From contig NZ_CP088298.1 in assembly GCF_021117425.1 (NCBI RefSeq), positions 1,674,001-1,738,000 on the forward strand: DNA of 64,000 nucleotides. The letters are read 5' to 3'. Origin of the DNA: Brevibacterium zhoupengii (GTDB lineage Bacteria; Actinomycetota; Actinomycetes; Actinomycetales; Brevibacteriaceae). Positions 28,403 to 37,995 of this stretch are shown here, piece after piece (the first letter of the stretch is position 1; each line of letters opens with the position of its first letter). A program made the translations under genes and the position numbers. The notes beneath the pieces are model-generated. The model had not been told where the DNA came from. It did no database searches and worked only from the letters and a program-made list of their open reading frames with translations.

Positions 28403-29760
28403 GGAGTCGGTCCTTCCATGGCTGCTGGTGGGGTGTCGGTCGCTGGAGTCTCGGCGAAGTTCTGTTCGGACAGGGTCCGCGACTTCGTCTCTCCCAGGCG
28501 CCAGATGCAGAAGATGCTGATGGCGGCGACGATGAGGAGGACGACGGAGAGCGGAATGGTCGACGGTGAACCGGTCGAGCTCAAGATCGCGGCGAAGAGC
28601 ACGGGGGAGATGCCCGCACCGATGCCGGCGATCTGATAACCCAGCGAGGCACCGGTGTAGCGATGCTCGGTGTCGAAGAGCTCCGAGTAGAGGCCGGCCA
28701 GAGGGCCGTAGATCATCGGGTGGATGACCCCCTGGCCGATGACCATGCCGATGGTGATGATGACGCCGCTCTTCGTCTCCAGCATGGGGAACAGTGCGAA
28801 GCCCCAGACTGCGATGAGCACGGCACCGGCGATGACGAGTGGTCGGCGTCCGATCGTGTCGGAGAGGCGGGACCAGCCGATGATGCCGAAGATCGCGAAG
28901 AAGGAAGAGAAGGACAAGGCGTTGAGGATCGTCTGTCGTTCGATGCCGATCTGCACACCGTAGGCGATGGAGTAGGTGGTGAGCAGACCCTGGAACATGA
29001 ACGCGGACAGGCCTACGCCGACCGCGAGCACCAGGGTGAGCGGCTGCTTGCGCAGGGTCGCGATGATCGGGATGCCACGCTTTGGTGTGCGCTTCTTCGC
29101 GGCGAGGAACTCCGGTGACTCGTCGACGGCGGAGCGGACGATGACGCCGACGATGAGCAGGATGACCGAGGCGAGGAAGGGCAGGCGCCAGCCCCAGGCG
29201 ATGAAGGCATCCGGTCCCATGGCTGCCAGGGTGCCGGCGATGACGAGAGCGGAGACGAGCTGGCCGGTGGGTGCGCCGGCGCTGGTGAAGCTGGCCCAGA
29301 AGCCACGGTTCTTAGTAGCATGCTCGGCGGACATGAGCATGGCGCCGCCCCATTCGCCGCCGATGGCGACACCCTGGATGACGCGGATGAGGATGAGGAG
29401 GACCGGGGCGATGAGGCCGGCCTGGTCGTAGGTGGGCAGCAGGCCGATTGCGGTGGAGGCGATGCCGATGGTGAACATGCTGAGGACGAGCATGCGCTTG
29501 CGGCCCAGCTTGTCGCCGAAGTGGCCGAAGATGATGCCGCCCAGTGGACGGGCGAGGTAGCCGGTGGCGAAGGTCGCCAGGCTGGCCAGTGTGCCGACTG
29601 CCGGGGTGAGATTGGAGAAGAAGACGTCTTTGAAGACGAGTGCGGCGCAGACGGAGTAGACGAAGAAGTCGTAGTACTCGATGACACTGCCCAGATACGC
29701 CGAGGCGGCTGCTCGTTTGAGCATCGGTGTCGATTTCTCTGGCGATTTCGTGGAAGCCAT
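28399..29760 (-). CDS. MHS-family MFS transporter
   Basis: 453 residues from the ATG at 29760, with GAGG 7 bases upstream; the open frame extends 33 codons further without a ribosome site. Twelve hydrophobic segments; EYYDFFVYS, FGHFGDKLGRKRMLV and GGEWGGAMLMSAEHA are MHS hallmarks. First gene of the minus-strand acyl-CoA operon and divergent from a PaaX regulator. It is expected to import the acid that starts the pathway. Confidence 0.92.
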   Translation of the reverse strand: MASTKSPEKSTPMLKRAAASAYLGSVIEYYDFFVYSVCAALVFKDVFFSNLTPAVGTLASLATFATGYLARPLGGIIFGHFGDKLGRKRMLVLSMFTIGIASTAIGLLPTYDQAGLIAPVLLILIRVIQGVAIGGEWGGAMLMSAEHATKNRGFWASFTSAGAPTGQLVSALVIAGTLAAMGPDAFIAWGWRLPFLASVILLIVGVIVRSAVDESPEFLAAKKRTPKRGIPIIATLRKQPLTLVLAVGVGLSAFMFQGLLTTYSIAYGVQIGIERQTILNALSFSSFFAIFGIIGWSRLSDTIGRRPLVIAGAVLIAVWGFALFPMLETKSGVIITIGMVIGQGVIHPMIYGPLAGLYSELFDTEHRYTGASLGYQIAGIGAGISPVLFAAILSSTGSPSTIPLSVVLLIVAAISIFCIWRLGETKSRTLSEQNFAETPATDTPPAAMEGPTP

Positions 29761-29929
29761 GTGATCCTCGCTGATTGTGTGGCTTGGATGGTTGCGATGC
29801 GTGCTGGGGGAGGAAGCCCGATCGTCGCTGACCGGACCCGTATCGATACTATGCAACATAACGTTGTCACGTCAATGAATTGCGATCCATTAATCGTTCG
29901 AGGGCGGTAGGAGACCGTAAAGTAAGGGC

Positions 29930-30745
29930 ATGACGGTTCAGCCTCAGTCACTCTTCTTCGCGCTCGCCGGCCTGCACATGCTCGATGACCCCAGGCCGCT
30001 GAGTGGTGCGTCGATCGTGTTCGTCATGGTGAAGCTCGGGGTAGGGGAGTCGGCGGCGAGGTCGGTGCTGCAGCGCATGACGGCAAAGAAGTTCATCGTG
30101 CGACACAAGGAGGGGCGAAAGACCTTTTATACGCTTTCTGACCGGGGGCGGGCGATCCTGCGCGAGGGCCAGGAGAAGATGTTTGCCGGTTGGCAGCCAC
30201 AGGATTGGGATGGCAGGTGGACCTTCGTGCGTATCCAGGTGCCGGAGTCGAAGAGGACGTTGCGCCACCAGATGGCGTCGCGGCTGTCGTGGGCTGGTTT
30301 CGCCCAGCTCGATGGCGGCCCTTGGGTCGCGCCGGGACCGCATGATGTTGCCACGATACTAGGACCGGAGGCGTCAATGATCTCCCCGATTGTCGTCTAT
30401 GGGATGACGCAGCTTCCGACTACCAATGAGGCGCTGGTTGGCGCGTTCGACCTGGAGGCGTTGGCCGCCGACTATGAAGCGTTCGGCGAGAAATGGCGTG
30501 CTGTAGATCCTGAGTCACTTGCGCCGTTGGAGGCGCTGGTTAAGCGCGTTGAGCTCCACTTCGATTGGCTGACGTTGACGCGGACTGATCCGCAGTTGCC
30601 GGGGCGCCTGCTTCCGGAGGGGTGGCCTGGGACTGCGCAGGGAGAGATATTTCGTGCGGGAAATGACGAATTGTGCACTAGAGAAGCCTCCCAAATGCAC
30701 AAATTCGTAAATGGCGAGTTGGATTCTTCATCCACACTGAATTGA
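29930..30745 (+). CDS. PaaX-family transcriptional regulator
   Basis: 271 residues. An N-terminal winged helix (about 10-85), the central PaaX Cas2-like domain (WTFVRIQVPESKRTLRHQM) and the start of the C-terminal domain (LFDWLTLTRTDPQLPGRLLPEGWPG, as LHFDWLTL here) are clear. PaaX repressors sense an aryl- or acyl-CoA. It is divergent from the MHS/acyl-CoA operon, its likely target. The last 28 residues or so (after AQGEIFRAG) do not read as the usual helical end and are AT-richer; they abut the restriction island and may be a replaced 3' end. Confidence 0.88.
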   Translation: MTVQPQSLFFALAGLHMLDDPRPLSGASIVFVMVKLGVGESAARSVLQRMTAKKFIVRHKEGRKTFYTLSDRGRAILREGQEKMFAGWQPQDWDGRWTFVRIQVPESKRTLRHQMASRLSWAGFAQLDGGPWVAPGPHDVATILGPEASMISPIVVYGMTQLPTTNEALVGAFDLEALAADYEAFGEKWRAVDPESLAPLEALVKRVELHFDWLTLTRTDPQLPGRLLPEGWPGTAQGEIFRAGNDELCTREASQMHKFVNGELDSSSTLN

Positions 30746-30810
30746 TCTGCAACCACGGCTGTCCAAATTGCTGGCGAGCGACAAGAGCAGATCTACTGAT
30801 CTAACTGCGG

Positions 30811-33800
30811 TCAGCGATCAATTCGAGTTGCATCTACTTGCACCTGTATGGGCTCAGGAGGATTTCTGAAATCAACTGGCCCTTGAGGAGATGCATTCGA
30901 CATAACGCTTGGAAATGTTCGGTCCGAGTTCTGCAATCGGTGAAAGGCCCGTGCAACCAGGTGCCTTGCTCGCTCAGCCGACTCGTTGCCGGAGAAGATC
31001 ACCTCGCTGAAACGGCTGAGCACATCGCCAGCGGCGAGGACAGCATCGTCGGTGCCAGTGTGAAGATCGGGACTCTCCTGGAATTGGCTCTCACTGTTCG
31101 AAAGCGCCTGCTTCACGAGAGTCTCGTCTTCGCCGAGCTTGGACACGATCGTTGCCACTGCACCACGGGTGGTCTCTTCGGATTCCCCGAGCAGAGCAGA
31201 GAGCTCACGCACGACCTCCAGCAGGGCGACCAAGTTCGGGTCCCGTGGATCAGCACTGGCGACGGCAGAGGCCCCAGTCACGGTCCCGCCTGCGGAGATG
31301 TCGATATCGACGGGCTGCTCTTCGACAAGCTGCAACCGTGTCAGCTCGACGTCGGACAAGTCAATCTTGTCCGACACTTCAGTGTCGCGAAGGTGCGGTG
31401 CGAGAAGTCGAAGATAGATCGCTTTCTTCGCTAGCTCCAGGTCTTCGTAGTCGACGACCTGGGTGATGAAGTCATAGAAGCTCAAGAAGGATGTCGTATT
31501 TTTTCGGAAGATCTCGAGCTCGTCAAGTTCGATGCGGTCTTCTCGCAACTGGGCATGTTTCAACCGATCGCGATAGCGCTTCTTGGCTGGGCCTAGGCCG
31601 GCGGCGATCTTGCCATTGACCTTCGACCCTCTGCCGGTGCCCTCGAGAAGGAACGCACTTGCCACCTGCTCGACCTCATCCAGTTCGTAAATGTCCGCGC
31701 CGTCGAGTTTGGAGATAATGTCCCAGATGAGGTTCGGGTCAGTTGACTCATCGATTTGGGCATCGAGGAAGTAGGGCTCGAATGCCTCCTGGATATCGGC
31801 CGGGTCATTGACGAAATCCACGACCTGCGTCGTCAACGCAGTCTTCTTCGTCCCCTTCGCGGTTGTATGTGTGCGGTTCAAACGTGAAAGCGTCTGAACC
31901 GCAGTGATGCCAGAGAGCTTCTTGTCGACGTACATCGCGCACAGCAGCGGCTGGTCGAAGCCAGTCTGGAACTTGTTCGCGACGATCATGACCCGGTATT
32001 GGTCACTCTTGAACTCCTGGCGAAGGTCGCGCACACCAGCGTTCATAGTGCCTTCAGTCAGTGACTCCAACCCGAGCTCCGCACTGGTCTCCGCGTCTTC
32101 AACAGTGCCGGAGAATGCCACCAGAGTCTCGTAGCCCAGACCCCGCGCCTTGATGTAGCGATCGATTTCGCGCTTGTACCGCACTGCGCCGAGCCGACTG
32201 GGGGAGACGACCATTGCCTTGGCAGTTCCATCGAGCAGGTGGGCGACGTTCTCGCGGAAGTGCTCGACGATGATAGCTGCCTTCTGTGCGATCGTGGTCG
32301 GGTTGACCCGTACCCACTGCATGACAGCTTTCTTCGCTTTTGACTCTTCGACCTCGGTGTCGAGTGCACCCTCGATTCGTTCGGCGAGGTCGAAGTACAT
32401 CTTGTATGTCCGGTAGCCACGCAGCACGTCAAGGATGAACTCTTCTTCGATCGCCTGTTTCATCGAGTAGAGATGGAATGGCTTCGGTTCTGCCTCGTCG
32501 TTGTCGCGATGGCCGAACAATTCCAGTGTCTTCTTCTTCGGTGTTGCCGTGAATGCAAAGAACGAGATGCCTTCGTGACTGGCTCGAGCTTTGAGGTCAT
32601 CCGAAAGCATCCGATTGATCATCATCTGCTCGGCGTCGACCTCGACCTCACCGGTCTCAGCGAGCTCGTCTTGCTGCTCCGAGGTCAAGACACTCTTGAG
32701 TTTTGCTGCAGTCTGTCCCGACTGGGAAGAGTGGGCTTCGTCAGCGATGACGGCAAACCTCTTCCCAGTGAACACGTCAGTGCTCTGAATCTGTTCGAGG
32801 ATGAACGGGAATGTTTGGATTGTGACGACGATGATCAGCTTGCCGGACTCCAGAGCCTGGGCCAATGCGCCAGACTTGGAACCGGTGCCGGAGTCTCGGA
32901 TGGTCTTATCGTCGATCGTGGCGACGATTGATTGGCTGTCGGTGTCGATCTGTCGGATGGCTTCCTGCAACTGCGCGTCGAGCACGTTTCGGTCGGTGAC
33001 GACGATGACTGAGTCGAAGAGCTTCTGATTATCGACCTGTAGCCGGGCCATCCGGTGGGCGGTCCAAGCGATTGAATTGGTCTTACCCGATCCGGCCGAG
33101 TGTTGTATAAGGAACCGCCGGTCTGGGTCGGGCGCTGTCACTGCACGCTCAAGCTTTTCGACGACGTCCCACTGATGGAAGCGAGGAAAGACCAGCGTGT
33201 AAGCACGCTTCTGCCGCCCGGATCGGTCTTTGGTACGGGACTCGGAGATCCAGATGAACCGAGATAAGATCGCCAGCCATGCGTCGCGCTGCAGGACTTG
33301 CTCCCAGAAGTACCCGGTCCTCTGCCCCTTCGGATTGAGGGCATTGCCGGCACCACCGTCCTCGGTCCCGCGATTGAACGGCAGGAACCGGGTCCTCGGC
33401 CCGTCGAGCTTTGTGGTCATCCAGACCTCGTCCTCGGACACAGCGAAGTGGACTAGAGCTCGGGTACCGTTGCCAAGCAGCGCATAGGGTTTCTTACCCC
33501 TCGCGCCGAGAGAGCGGGCCTTGTACTGGGCCTTCGCGTTCTCGACGGTTTGTGTGTTCTCGGTCTTGACCTCGGCAGTGGCCACTGGGACACCATTGAG
33601 GAAGAACACCAAGTCGATGGATTTGTTGCCGTCGCCGTAATGCACTTGGCGCATGACGCGCAGACGGTTCGCATTGTAGCGGGCAAGCGTCGCCGGGTTG
33701 AGGGATGTCTCCGGGCGAGCCTGCATCATGTCGAACTTCGCAGAACCAGCGCCGAGGCCTGCCACGTTGAAGCCCTTGCGGAGAGTGCGCAGGGCGCCCT

Positions 33801-34062
33801 CGCGATCGGTCATCGACTTATCAAGGCTGGCTACGAGGCGATCGAGGAGCATCCGCTGGCGTTTGTCTTCGTCCGGTGACCCGGGCTTGACGAATTTCTC
33901 GAACGCCGCTGATTGCGTCTCCTGGAGCCACGCGAAGACATCTGCGGGTACCAGCGCGCGCTCAACGTCGTAGAAGTCGTCGTTCTCGGAGTAGATCCAG
34001 CCGTTCGCTTCGAGGTACTCGCAGAGCTCGCGCTCGAACTCAATCTCCTTGTGCTGTGCCAT
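30811..34062 (-). CDS. hsdR: Type I restriction endonuclease subunit R
   Basis: 1083 residues. The N-terminal nuclease domain has the PD-(D/E)xK core with VATAEVKTENTQ giving the E-x-K pair. The superfamily 2 translocase follows: HSAGSGKTNSIAW (Walker A, about residue 320), VIADEAHSSQSG (DEAH box, about 440), FFAFTATPKKKTLELFG and later LCAMYVDKKLSGITAVQTLSRLNRT (motif VI). The C-terminal helical part contacts HsdM. With HsdM and HsdS it forms the ATP-dependent restriction complex that translocates and cuts unmethylated foreign DNA. Its start overlaps the hsdS stop by one base. Confidence 0.97.
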   Translation of the reverse strand: MAQHKEIEFERELCEYLEANGWIYSENDDFYDVERALVPADVFAWLQETQSAAFEKFVKPGSPDEDKRQRMLLDRLVASLDKSMTDREGALRTLRKGFNVAGLGAGSAKFDMMQARPETSLNPATLARYNANRLRVMRQVHYGDGNKSIDLVFFLNGVPVATAEVKTENTQTVENAKAQYKARSLGARGKKPYALLGNGTRALVHFAVSEDEVWMTTKLDGPRTRFLPFNRGTEDGGAGNALNPKGQRTGYFWEQVLQRDAWLAILSRFIWISESRTKDRSGRQKRAYTLVFPRFHQWDVVEKLERAVTAPDPDRRFLIQHSAGSGKTNSIAWTAHRMARLQVDNQKLFDSVIVVTDRNVLDAQLQEAIRQIDTDSQSIVATIDDKTIRDSGTGSKSGALAQALESGKLIIVVTIQTFPFILEQIQSTDVFTGKRFAVIADEAHSSQSGQTAAKLKSVLTSEQQDELAETGEVEVDAEQMMINRMLSDDLKARASHEGISFFAFTATPKKKTLELFGHRDNDEAEPKPFHLYSMKQAIEEEFILDVLRGYRTYKMYFDLAERIEGALDTEVEESKAKKAVMQWVRVNPTTIAQKAAIIVEHFRENVAHLLDGTAKAMVVSPSRLGAVRYKREIDRYIKARGLGYETLVAFSGTVEDAETSAELGLESLTEGTMNAGVRDLRQEFKSDQYRVMIVANKFQTGFDQPLLCAMYVDKKLSGITAVQTLSRLNRTHTTAKGTKKTALTTQVVDFVNDPADIQEAFEPYFLDAQIDESTDPNLIWDIISKLDGADIYELDEVEQVASAFLLEGTGRGSKVNGKIAAGLGPAKKRYRDRLKHAQLREDRIELDELEIFRKNTTSFLSFYDFITQVVDYEDLELAKKAIYLRLLAPHLRDTEVSDKIDLSDVELTRLQLVEEQPVDIDISAGGTVTGASAVASADPRDPNLVALLEVVRELSALLGESEETTRGAVATIVSKLGEDETLVKQALSNSESQFQESPDLHTGTDDAVLAAGDVLSRFSEVIFSGNESAERARHLVARAFHRLQNSDRTFPSVMSNASPQGPVDFRNPPEPIQVQVDATRIDR

Positions 34063-35279
34063 CAGGCGGCCGTCCTTACGTCAAATTGGCCGGTGACTGC
34101 AGCGGTGATCAGCGCGACTCGCCGCTCTTGCGAGAGCGCGATGAGTTCTTCAGACTCGGCAATGAGCGCGTCGATACGAGAGTTATCCACCTTGCCTGCT
34201 TGTACGATTTCCGTCTGCTGTTCAAGGCTCGGCACCGGAATTGTGACTTCACGGACCACAGAGGTGTTCAACCGCGCTCGAGTGGCACCGCGCGCCAAAA
34301 GCGCCATCTGTCGTCGCGACGCCGGAGCTGAAAGTGCCCAGGCAAGGTATTGAGCGGATACCAAACTATTCGGCCGCGCTCGGTAACAGTCAGCCTTCAC
34401 GATGGCAGGACCCATTTCGGGCAAAACGGCAGCGCGGCCTAGCGGCCACCTTTCGTCACCAAGCCCCGCGATGACGACATCGCCCGGACGAGCTGCGTGA
34501 GAGCTGAGTTTTGCGGCGTATTCCAGCGAAACAAACGCCTGATCTTCGTCACGGAAATCGTTTATCCCAATATTTCCAAGCCGGACTACTCGCGCACCTT
34601 CGTCGGAGTAGTGCGCACTTGTTAGGGACGAGCCGAACGGGCCGTCAACGATGGACTCGAGGACTCGTCGAACCTGAATCATTCGACCGACAGAAATCGC
34701 TCTTTCGTATAGGGACGACCACCCGGCATCCCGTCGCTCCCGCAATGTTTCGATAAGGCCGCGCTGCTCGGCGATCAGCTCGTCGATCCGATTGGTCTCG
34801 CGATCGAGGTAGTCGGCGATGTCATGCTGCTCTTCGAGGTCGGTAATCAGGACCGGGAACTTGGTAAGCCAATCAGAGGGCACACGACGAAGATTCCCGA
34901 CGCCCTGCAGCGTTGTGGCACCTTCTTGCAAGAATGGCAAAGATCGGGTCACGTAGGCGATGAATCTAGCGTCTACACCTGGAAGTGCGCGAAGGACGTG
35001 CAGCTCAGTAGTGCCCGCACCAAGTGGCGTCTCGAGGTCGGCCACGATCGCCCTCGCAGCTTCGAAGGTTGGCGTGATTTTTGGGACGAGAACGTCGCCG
35101 TTTCGGAACTGTGTGTACCCTCCAGCTACTTTTGCAGCGATCGCGCGACCCGAAACGTCTGCACGCCCATAGGGCCAAACAGCCGCTAGTGGCAGGAATG
35201 TGACTTCCGCGTCCCGATAGTCGAGAAACTCCGGTGTTGGCGGGTTAACGTTGACGAGCTTTCCGAGAGGCATACTCAT
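34062..35279 (-). CDS. hsdS: Type I restriction specificity subunit S
   Basis: 405 residues with the usual two target-recognition domains, each followed by a conserved helix: the first ends near DRETNRIDELIAEQRGLIETL and the second near NSRIDALIAESEELIALSQE. It binds two HsdM copies and sets the DNA target for methylation and cutting. The start overlaps the hsdM stop by four bases. The TRDs have no recognisable sequence that tells the target. Confidence 0.94.
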   Translation of the reverse strand: MSMPLGKLVNVNPPTPEFLDYRDAEVTFLPLAAVWPYGRADVSGRAIAAKVAGGYTQFRNGDVLVPKITPTFEAARAIVADLETPLGAGTTELHVLRALPGVDARFIAYVTRSLPFLQEGATTLQGVGNLRRVPSDWLTKFPVLITDLEEQHDIADYLDRETNRIDELIAEQRGLIETLRERRDAGWSSLYERAISVGRMIQVRRVLESIVDGPFGSSLTSAHYSDEGARVVRLGNIGINDFRDEDQAFVSLEYAAKLSSHAARPGDVVIAGLGDERWPLGRAAVLPEMGPAIVKADCYRARPNSLVSAQYLAWALSAPASRRQMALLARGATRARLNTSVVREVTIPVPSLEQQTEIVQAGKVDNSRIDALIAESEELIALSQERRVALITAAVTGQFDVRTAA

Positions 35280-37009
35280 GCCTCCACCGCCTTCAGCATG
35301 GTGAGGATCTTCGCGATCTTCGCCTCGAGGTCCTTGTCGATCTCCTCCAGAGGTCGGGGCGGCACGTACTTGTAGAAGATTCGCGTGAAGGGGATTTCGT
35401 AGCCCACCTTCGTCTTCTTCTCATCGACCCAGGCATCGGGTACGTGCGGTGCGACCTCGGCGGCAAAGTACGCCTCGATGGTCGTGTCCTTGCCGTCAGC
35501 ACCGTCAGTGTTGCCGCCGTAGGTGAAGGGCACGTTCTCGGTGTCGCGCTTTTTGCTGTCCGGCTTCGGCTTGCCCTTGCGGTCGCGCGCGATCTCGCCG
35601 TCGTCATCCAGCAGAGGGCGCTCCACTGTAATTGTCCAGTAGCCGAACTCGTCGGTGGGCATGATCTTCGAGGTCTCGCTGTCATCGTGGGCGTCGTAGA
35701 GCGCTACGATTTCGTCCCGCTGGCCCATGGAAATTTCGCGGCGTTTAGATCCCATTCCCTTGCGCATCTTCGTCCACATGCCACTCGCATCGATCAATTG
35801 GACTGTGCCCTGACGTTCGGGCTGCTTGTTGTTGTCGAGGACCCAGATAAAGGTGGCGATGCCGGTGTTGAAGAACATGTCCGTGGGCAGCGCGATGATC
35901 GAATCGACGAGGTCTTCTTCGAGCAACCACTGGCGAATCTTGCTCGGTCCCGACTCAGCTGCGCCGGTGAATAGTGGAGAGCCGTTCAGGACTATGCCGG
36001 CGCGGCCGCCACCCTCGTGGGCGGGGCGCATCTTGCTGACTAGGTGCTGTAGGAATAGCATCTGTCCGTCGCCGACGGGCGGAAGTCCCGCATTGAATCG
36101 GCCATTGCCGCCAGTGCGGTGTTCTTCCTTGACGACCTTCTCCGCGGCTTTCCAGTCCACACCATAGGGAGGGTTGGAGAGGCAGAAGTCGAAAGTGCGC
36201 TTGTAGAAGTGGTCGTCAATAAGGGTGTCGCCGCGGCGGATGTTGCCAATGTCCTGGCCTTTGGAGATCATGTCCGATTTGCAGATGGCGTACGACTGCC
36301 CGTTAATCTCCTGCCCGAACAACGTCAGCCTCGCGTTGGGATTGCGTTCGCTCAGTCGTTCTTCTGCGACTGAAAGCATGCCGCCTGTGCCTGCAGTCGG
36401 GTCATAGACCGTGCGCACGACGCCCTCGCCGAGGAGTGATTCCTGCTCTTCGGCGAAGAGCAGATCGACCATCAGGCGAATCGCATCGCGAGGTGTGTAG
36501 TGCTCGCCGGCTTCCTCGTTGGAGGCTTCCGCGAATTTATAGATAAGGTGCTCGTAGAGATCTCCCATCTCGGCGTTGGAAATCGCCTTTGGGTGCAGGT
36601 TCACACCTGCGAATTTTTCAACGACGAGGTACAAACGGTTGTTCTCGTCAAGCGTGCTGATAACCTGCTCGAACCCGAACTGTTCGAAGACGTCGATGTT
36701 CGAAGAGAAACTCGTGACGTACTCAATGAGGTTCTCACGCAGCTGGTCGGGATCCTTCAACAGTCGGTCGAAGTCGTACTGGCTTGTGTTGTAGAACGAC
36801 AGCCCTGTGGCCTTGCGCATTTGTGCGTCGAGGACACCGCCAGTGTGTTTGGAAGCTAAATGTCGCATAGTGTCGCGATTCGTGGCCATGAGCGCGTCCA
36901 GGCGGCGGAGGATCGTGAAGGGGAGGACGATGCTTCCGTATTGATGCGGTTTATACACGCCGCGGAGCTGGTCAGCGATCGACCAGACGAAGGGCCCCAA
37001 ATTGCTCAT
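35276..37009 (-). CDS. hsdM: Type I DNA adenine-N6 methyltransferase subunit M
   Basis: 577 residues. The N-terminal HsdM helical domain leads to AdoMet motif I (VYDPTAGTGGML) and catalytic motif IV (CLSNPPYGVDW), both intact. It methylates adenine at N6 in the host target and is needed for restriction. First gene of hsdM-hsdS-hsdR. It is divergent from the OGG-like gene across a 256-base gap. Confidence 0.97.
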   Translation of the reverse strand: MSNLGPFVWSIADQLRGVYKPHQYGSIVLPFTILRRLDALMATNRDTMRHLASKHTGGVLDAQMRKATGLSFYNTSQYDFDRLLKDPDQLRENLIEYVTSFSSNIDVFEQFGFEQVISTLDENNRLYLVVEKFAGVNLHPKAISNAEMGDLYEHLIYKFAEASNEEAGEHYTPRDAIRLMVDLLFAEEQESLLGEGVVRTVYDPTAGTGGMLSVAEERLSERNPNARLTLFGQEINGQSYAICKSDMISKGQDIGNIRRGDTLIDDHFYKRTFDFCLSNPPYGVDWKAAEKVVKEEHRTGGNGRFNAGLPPVGDGQMLFLQHLVSKMRPAHEGGGRAGIVLNGSPLFTGAAESGPSKIRQWLLEEDLVDSIIALPTDMFFNTGIATFIWVLDNNKQPERQGTVQLIDASGMWTKMRKGMGSKRREISMGQRDEIVALYDAHDDSETSKIMPTDEFGYWTITVERPLLDDDGEIARDRKGKPKPDSKKRDTENVPFTYGGNTDGADGKDTTIEAYFAAEVAPHVPDAWVDEKKTKVGYEIPFTRIFYKYVPPRPLEEIDKDLEAKIAKILTMLKAVEA

Positions 37010-37265
37010 TCATGTTCCTGTCTTGATTGAATTATGCGACGTAACTCATCGTACTCATTGATCAAGGCACAGACATGATGGTGTCACGACAGATCTAGTC
37101 ATTTGCTGTGTGCACCAGCGGGAGCTGCGGAGTGACTGAACAAAGCAGATGTCTTCAGAACGACTCGCGGGTGCAGCCCTGGGTCTTGTTGAAGTAGTCG
37201 AGCACACAGACCTGGCATAGTGGGCGATACACGCTGGATTCTCACTCGATCGACGAGGAGCACCA
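37010..37265. other. Divergent intergenic region of the defence island
   Basis: A 256-base non-coding stretch between hsdM (minus strand) and the three-gene module (plus strand). It must carry both promoters, but I cannot name convincing -35/-10 pairs. The only certain element is GAGGAGC just before the ATG at 37266. No repeats longer than 10 bases are seen. Confidence 0.5.
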
Positions 37266-37979
37266 ATGACTGTGTCCCTAAACGCCGCGGAGATTGTCGA
37301 GATGTTTGTGACGGACGAAGAAGCGCCTTCATCAGAGACGGTTCATGCTCAGGCGATTTCGTTCTATCCTCAGCACTGGCGCAAACGCTGGCCCGAACAA
37401 TTGGACATCGATTCCTTATCCATTTTGAGTCTTGACGGTCTAGATGGAACCGGGCGACGGACCATATCGCGTTCGGACCTTTTTGGATTGGGCCGTGAAG
37501 TCGAGACACCCCTCGATGCGCTGAACTTCTTCGTCGCAGTGTATTCCTGGGGTGTGGGGACCTTTGCCCGAGGCGTCAGCCGTGGCCTCCGAGTCCTCGA
37601 GGCCGACGATGCCAGCGATAGAATTCTCGGCGCGTTGGAAACACTTCGCGAATCAGATTTCGACCCGCGAGTGGGTTACTCCGCATTCAACAATTACGAC
37701 CAAGCGAAACTAAAGCACCTCGGTCCTGCCTTCTTCACCAAGTTGCTGTACTTTTATAGCCACGACAGATTGTCGCGGACGACGAATACCCCACTGATTC
37801 TGGATCAGTATGTTGCTGCGTCGCTGAATTGGGACTCCTGGGGCTGGGGTTCCGCACAGTACGCCGGCTACATCAAATTGGTGGATCAAGTGCGTTCGCA
37901 TCTCGACGCCGATCTACCTGGCGATGTCGTCGAGTACGTTCTCTTCAAGCATGGTCAGCGAGCGCATATGCGCGGATAA
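37266..37979 (+). CDS. OGG-fold DNA-glycosylase-like protein
   Basis: 237 residues. The C-terminal half carries LGPAFFTKLLYF followed by TPLILDQYVAASLN. This resembles the helix-hairpin-helix/GPD end of 8-oxoguanine glycosylases, in which a Gly-Thr-Lys catalytic Lys is followed about 19 residues later by an essential Asp; here Lys160 and Asp180 are 20 apart. Proteins of this type are annotated as OGG-fold proteins of unknown role. ATG 37266 has GAGGAG upstream. It is 16 bases before the methyltransferase-ATPase gene and so probably functions with it, perhaps excising or recognising modified bases in phage DNA. Family call is moderate; function is inferred. Confidence 0.65.
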   Translation: MTVSLNAAEIVEMFVTDEEAPSSETVHAQAISFYPQHWRKRWPEQLDIDSLSILSLDGLDGTGRRTISRSDLFGLGREVETPLDALNFFVAVYSWGVGTFARGVSRGLRVLEADDASDRILGALETLRESDFDPRVGYSAFNNYDQAKLKHLGPAFFTKLLYFYSHDRLSRTTNTPLILDQYVAASLNWDSWGWGSAQYAGYIKLVDQVRSHLDADLPGDVVEYVLFKHGQRAHMRG

Positions 37980-37995
37980 GTTAGGGAATAGGTGC

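Noticed and set aside
29852..29869. Possible PaaX operator around CAAC-ATAAC-GTTG in the PaaX/MHS gap
   Set aside because: Only 4-base arms are symmetrical and there is no second copy, so it is not supportable as a site.
30746..30810. Possible attachment site or terminal repeat at the left edge of the defence island
   Set aside because: No direct or inverted copy of this stretch was found near the right edge at 41.58-41.70 kb, and no integrase or tRNA is present.
37924..37995. N-terminal extension of the methyltransferase-ATPase frame back to 37924
   Set aside because: It overlaps the end of the OGG-like gene, has no ribosome site, and ATG 37996 has one at the right distance.
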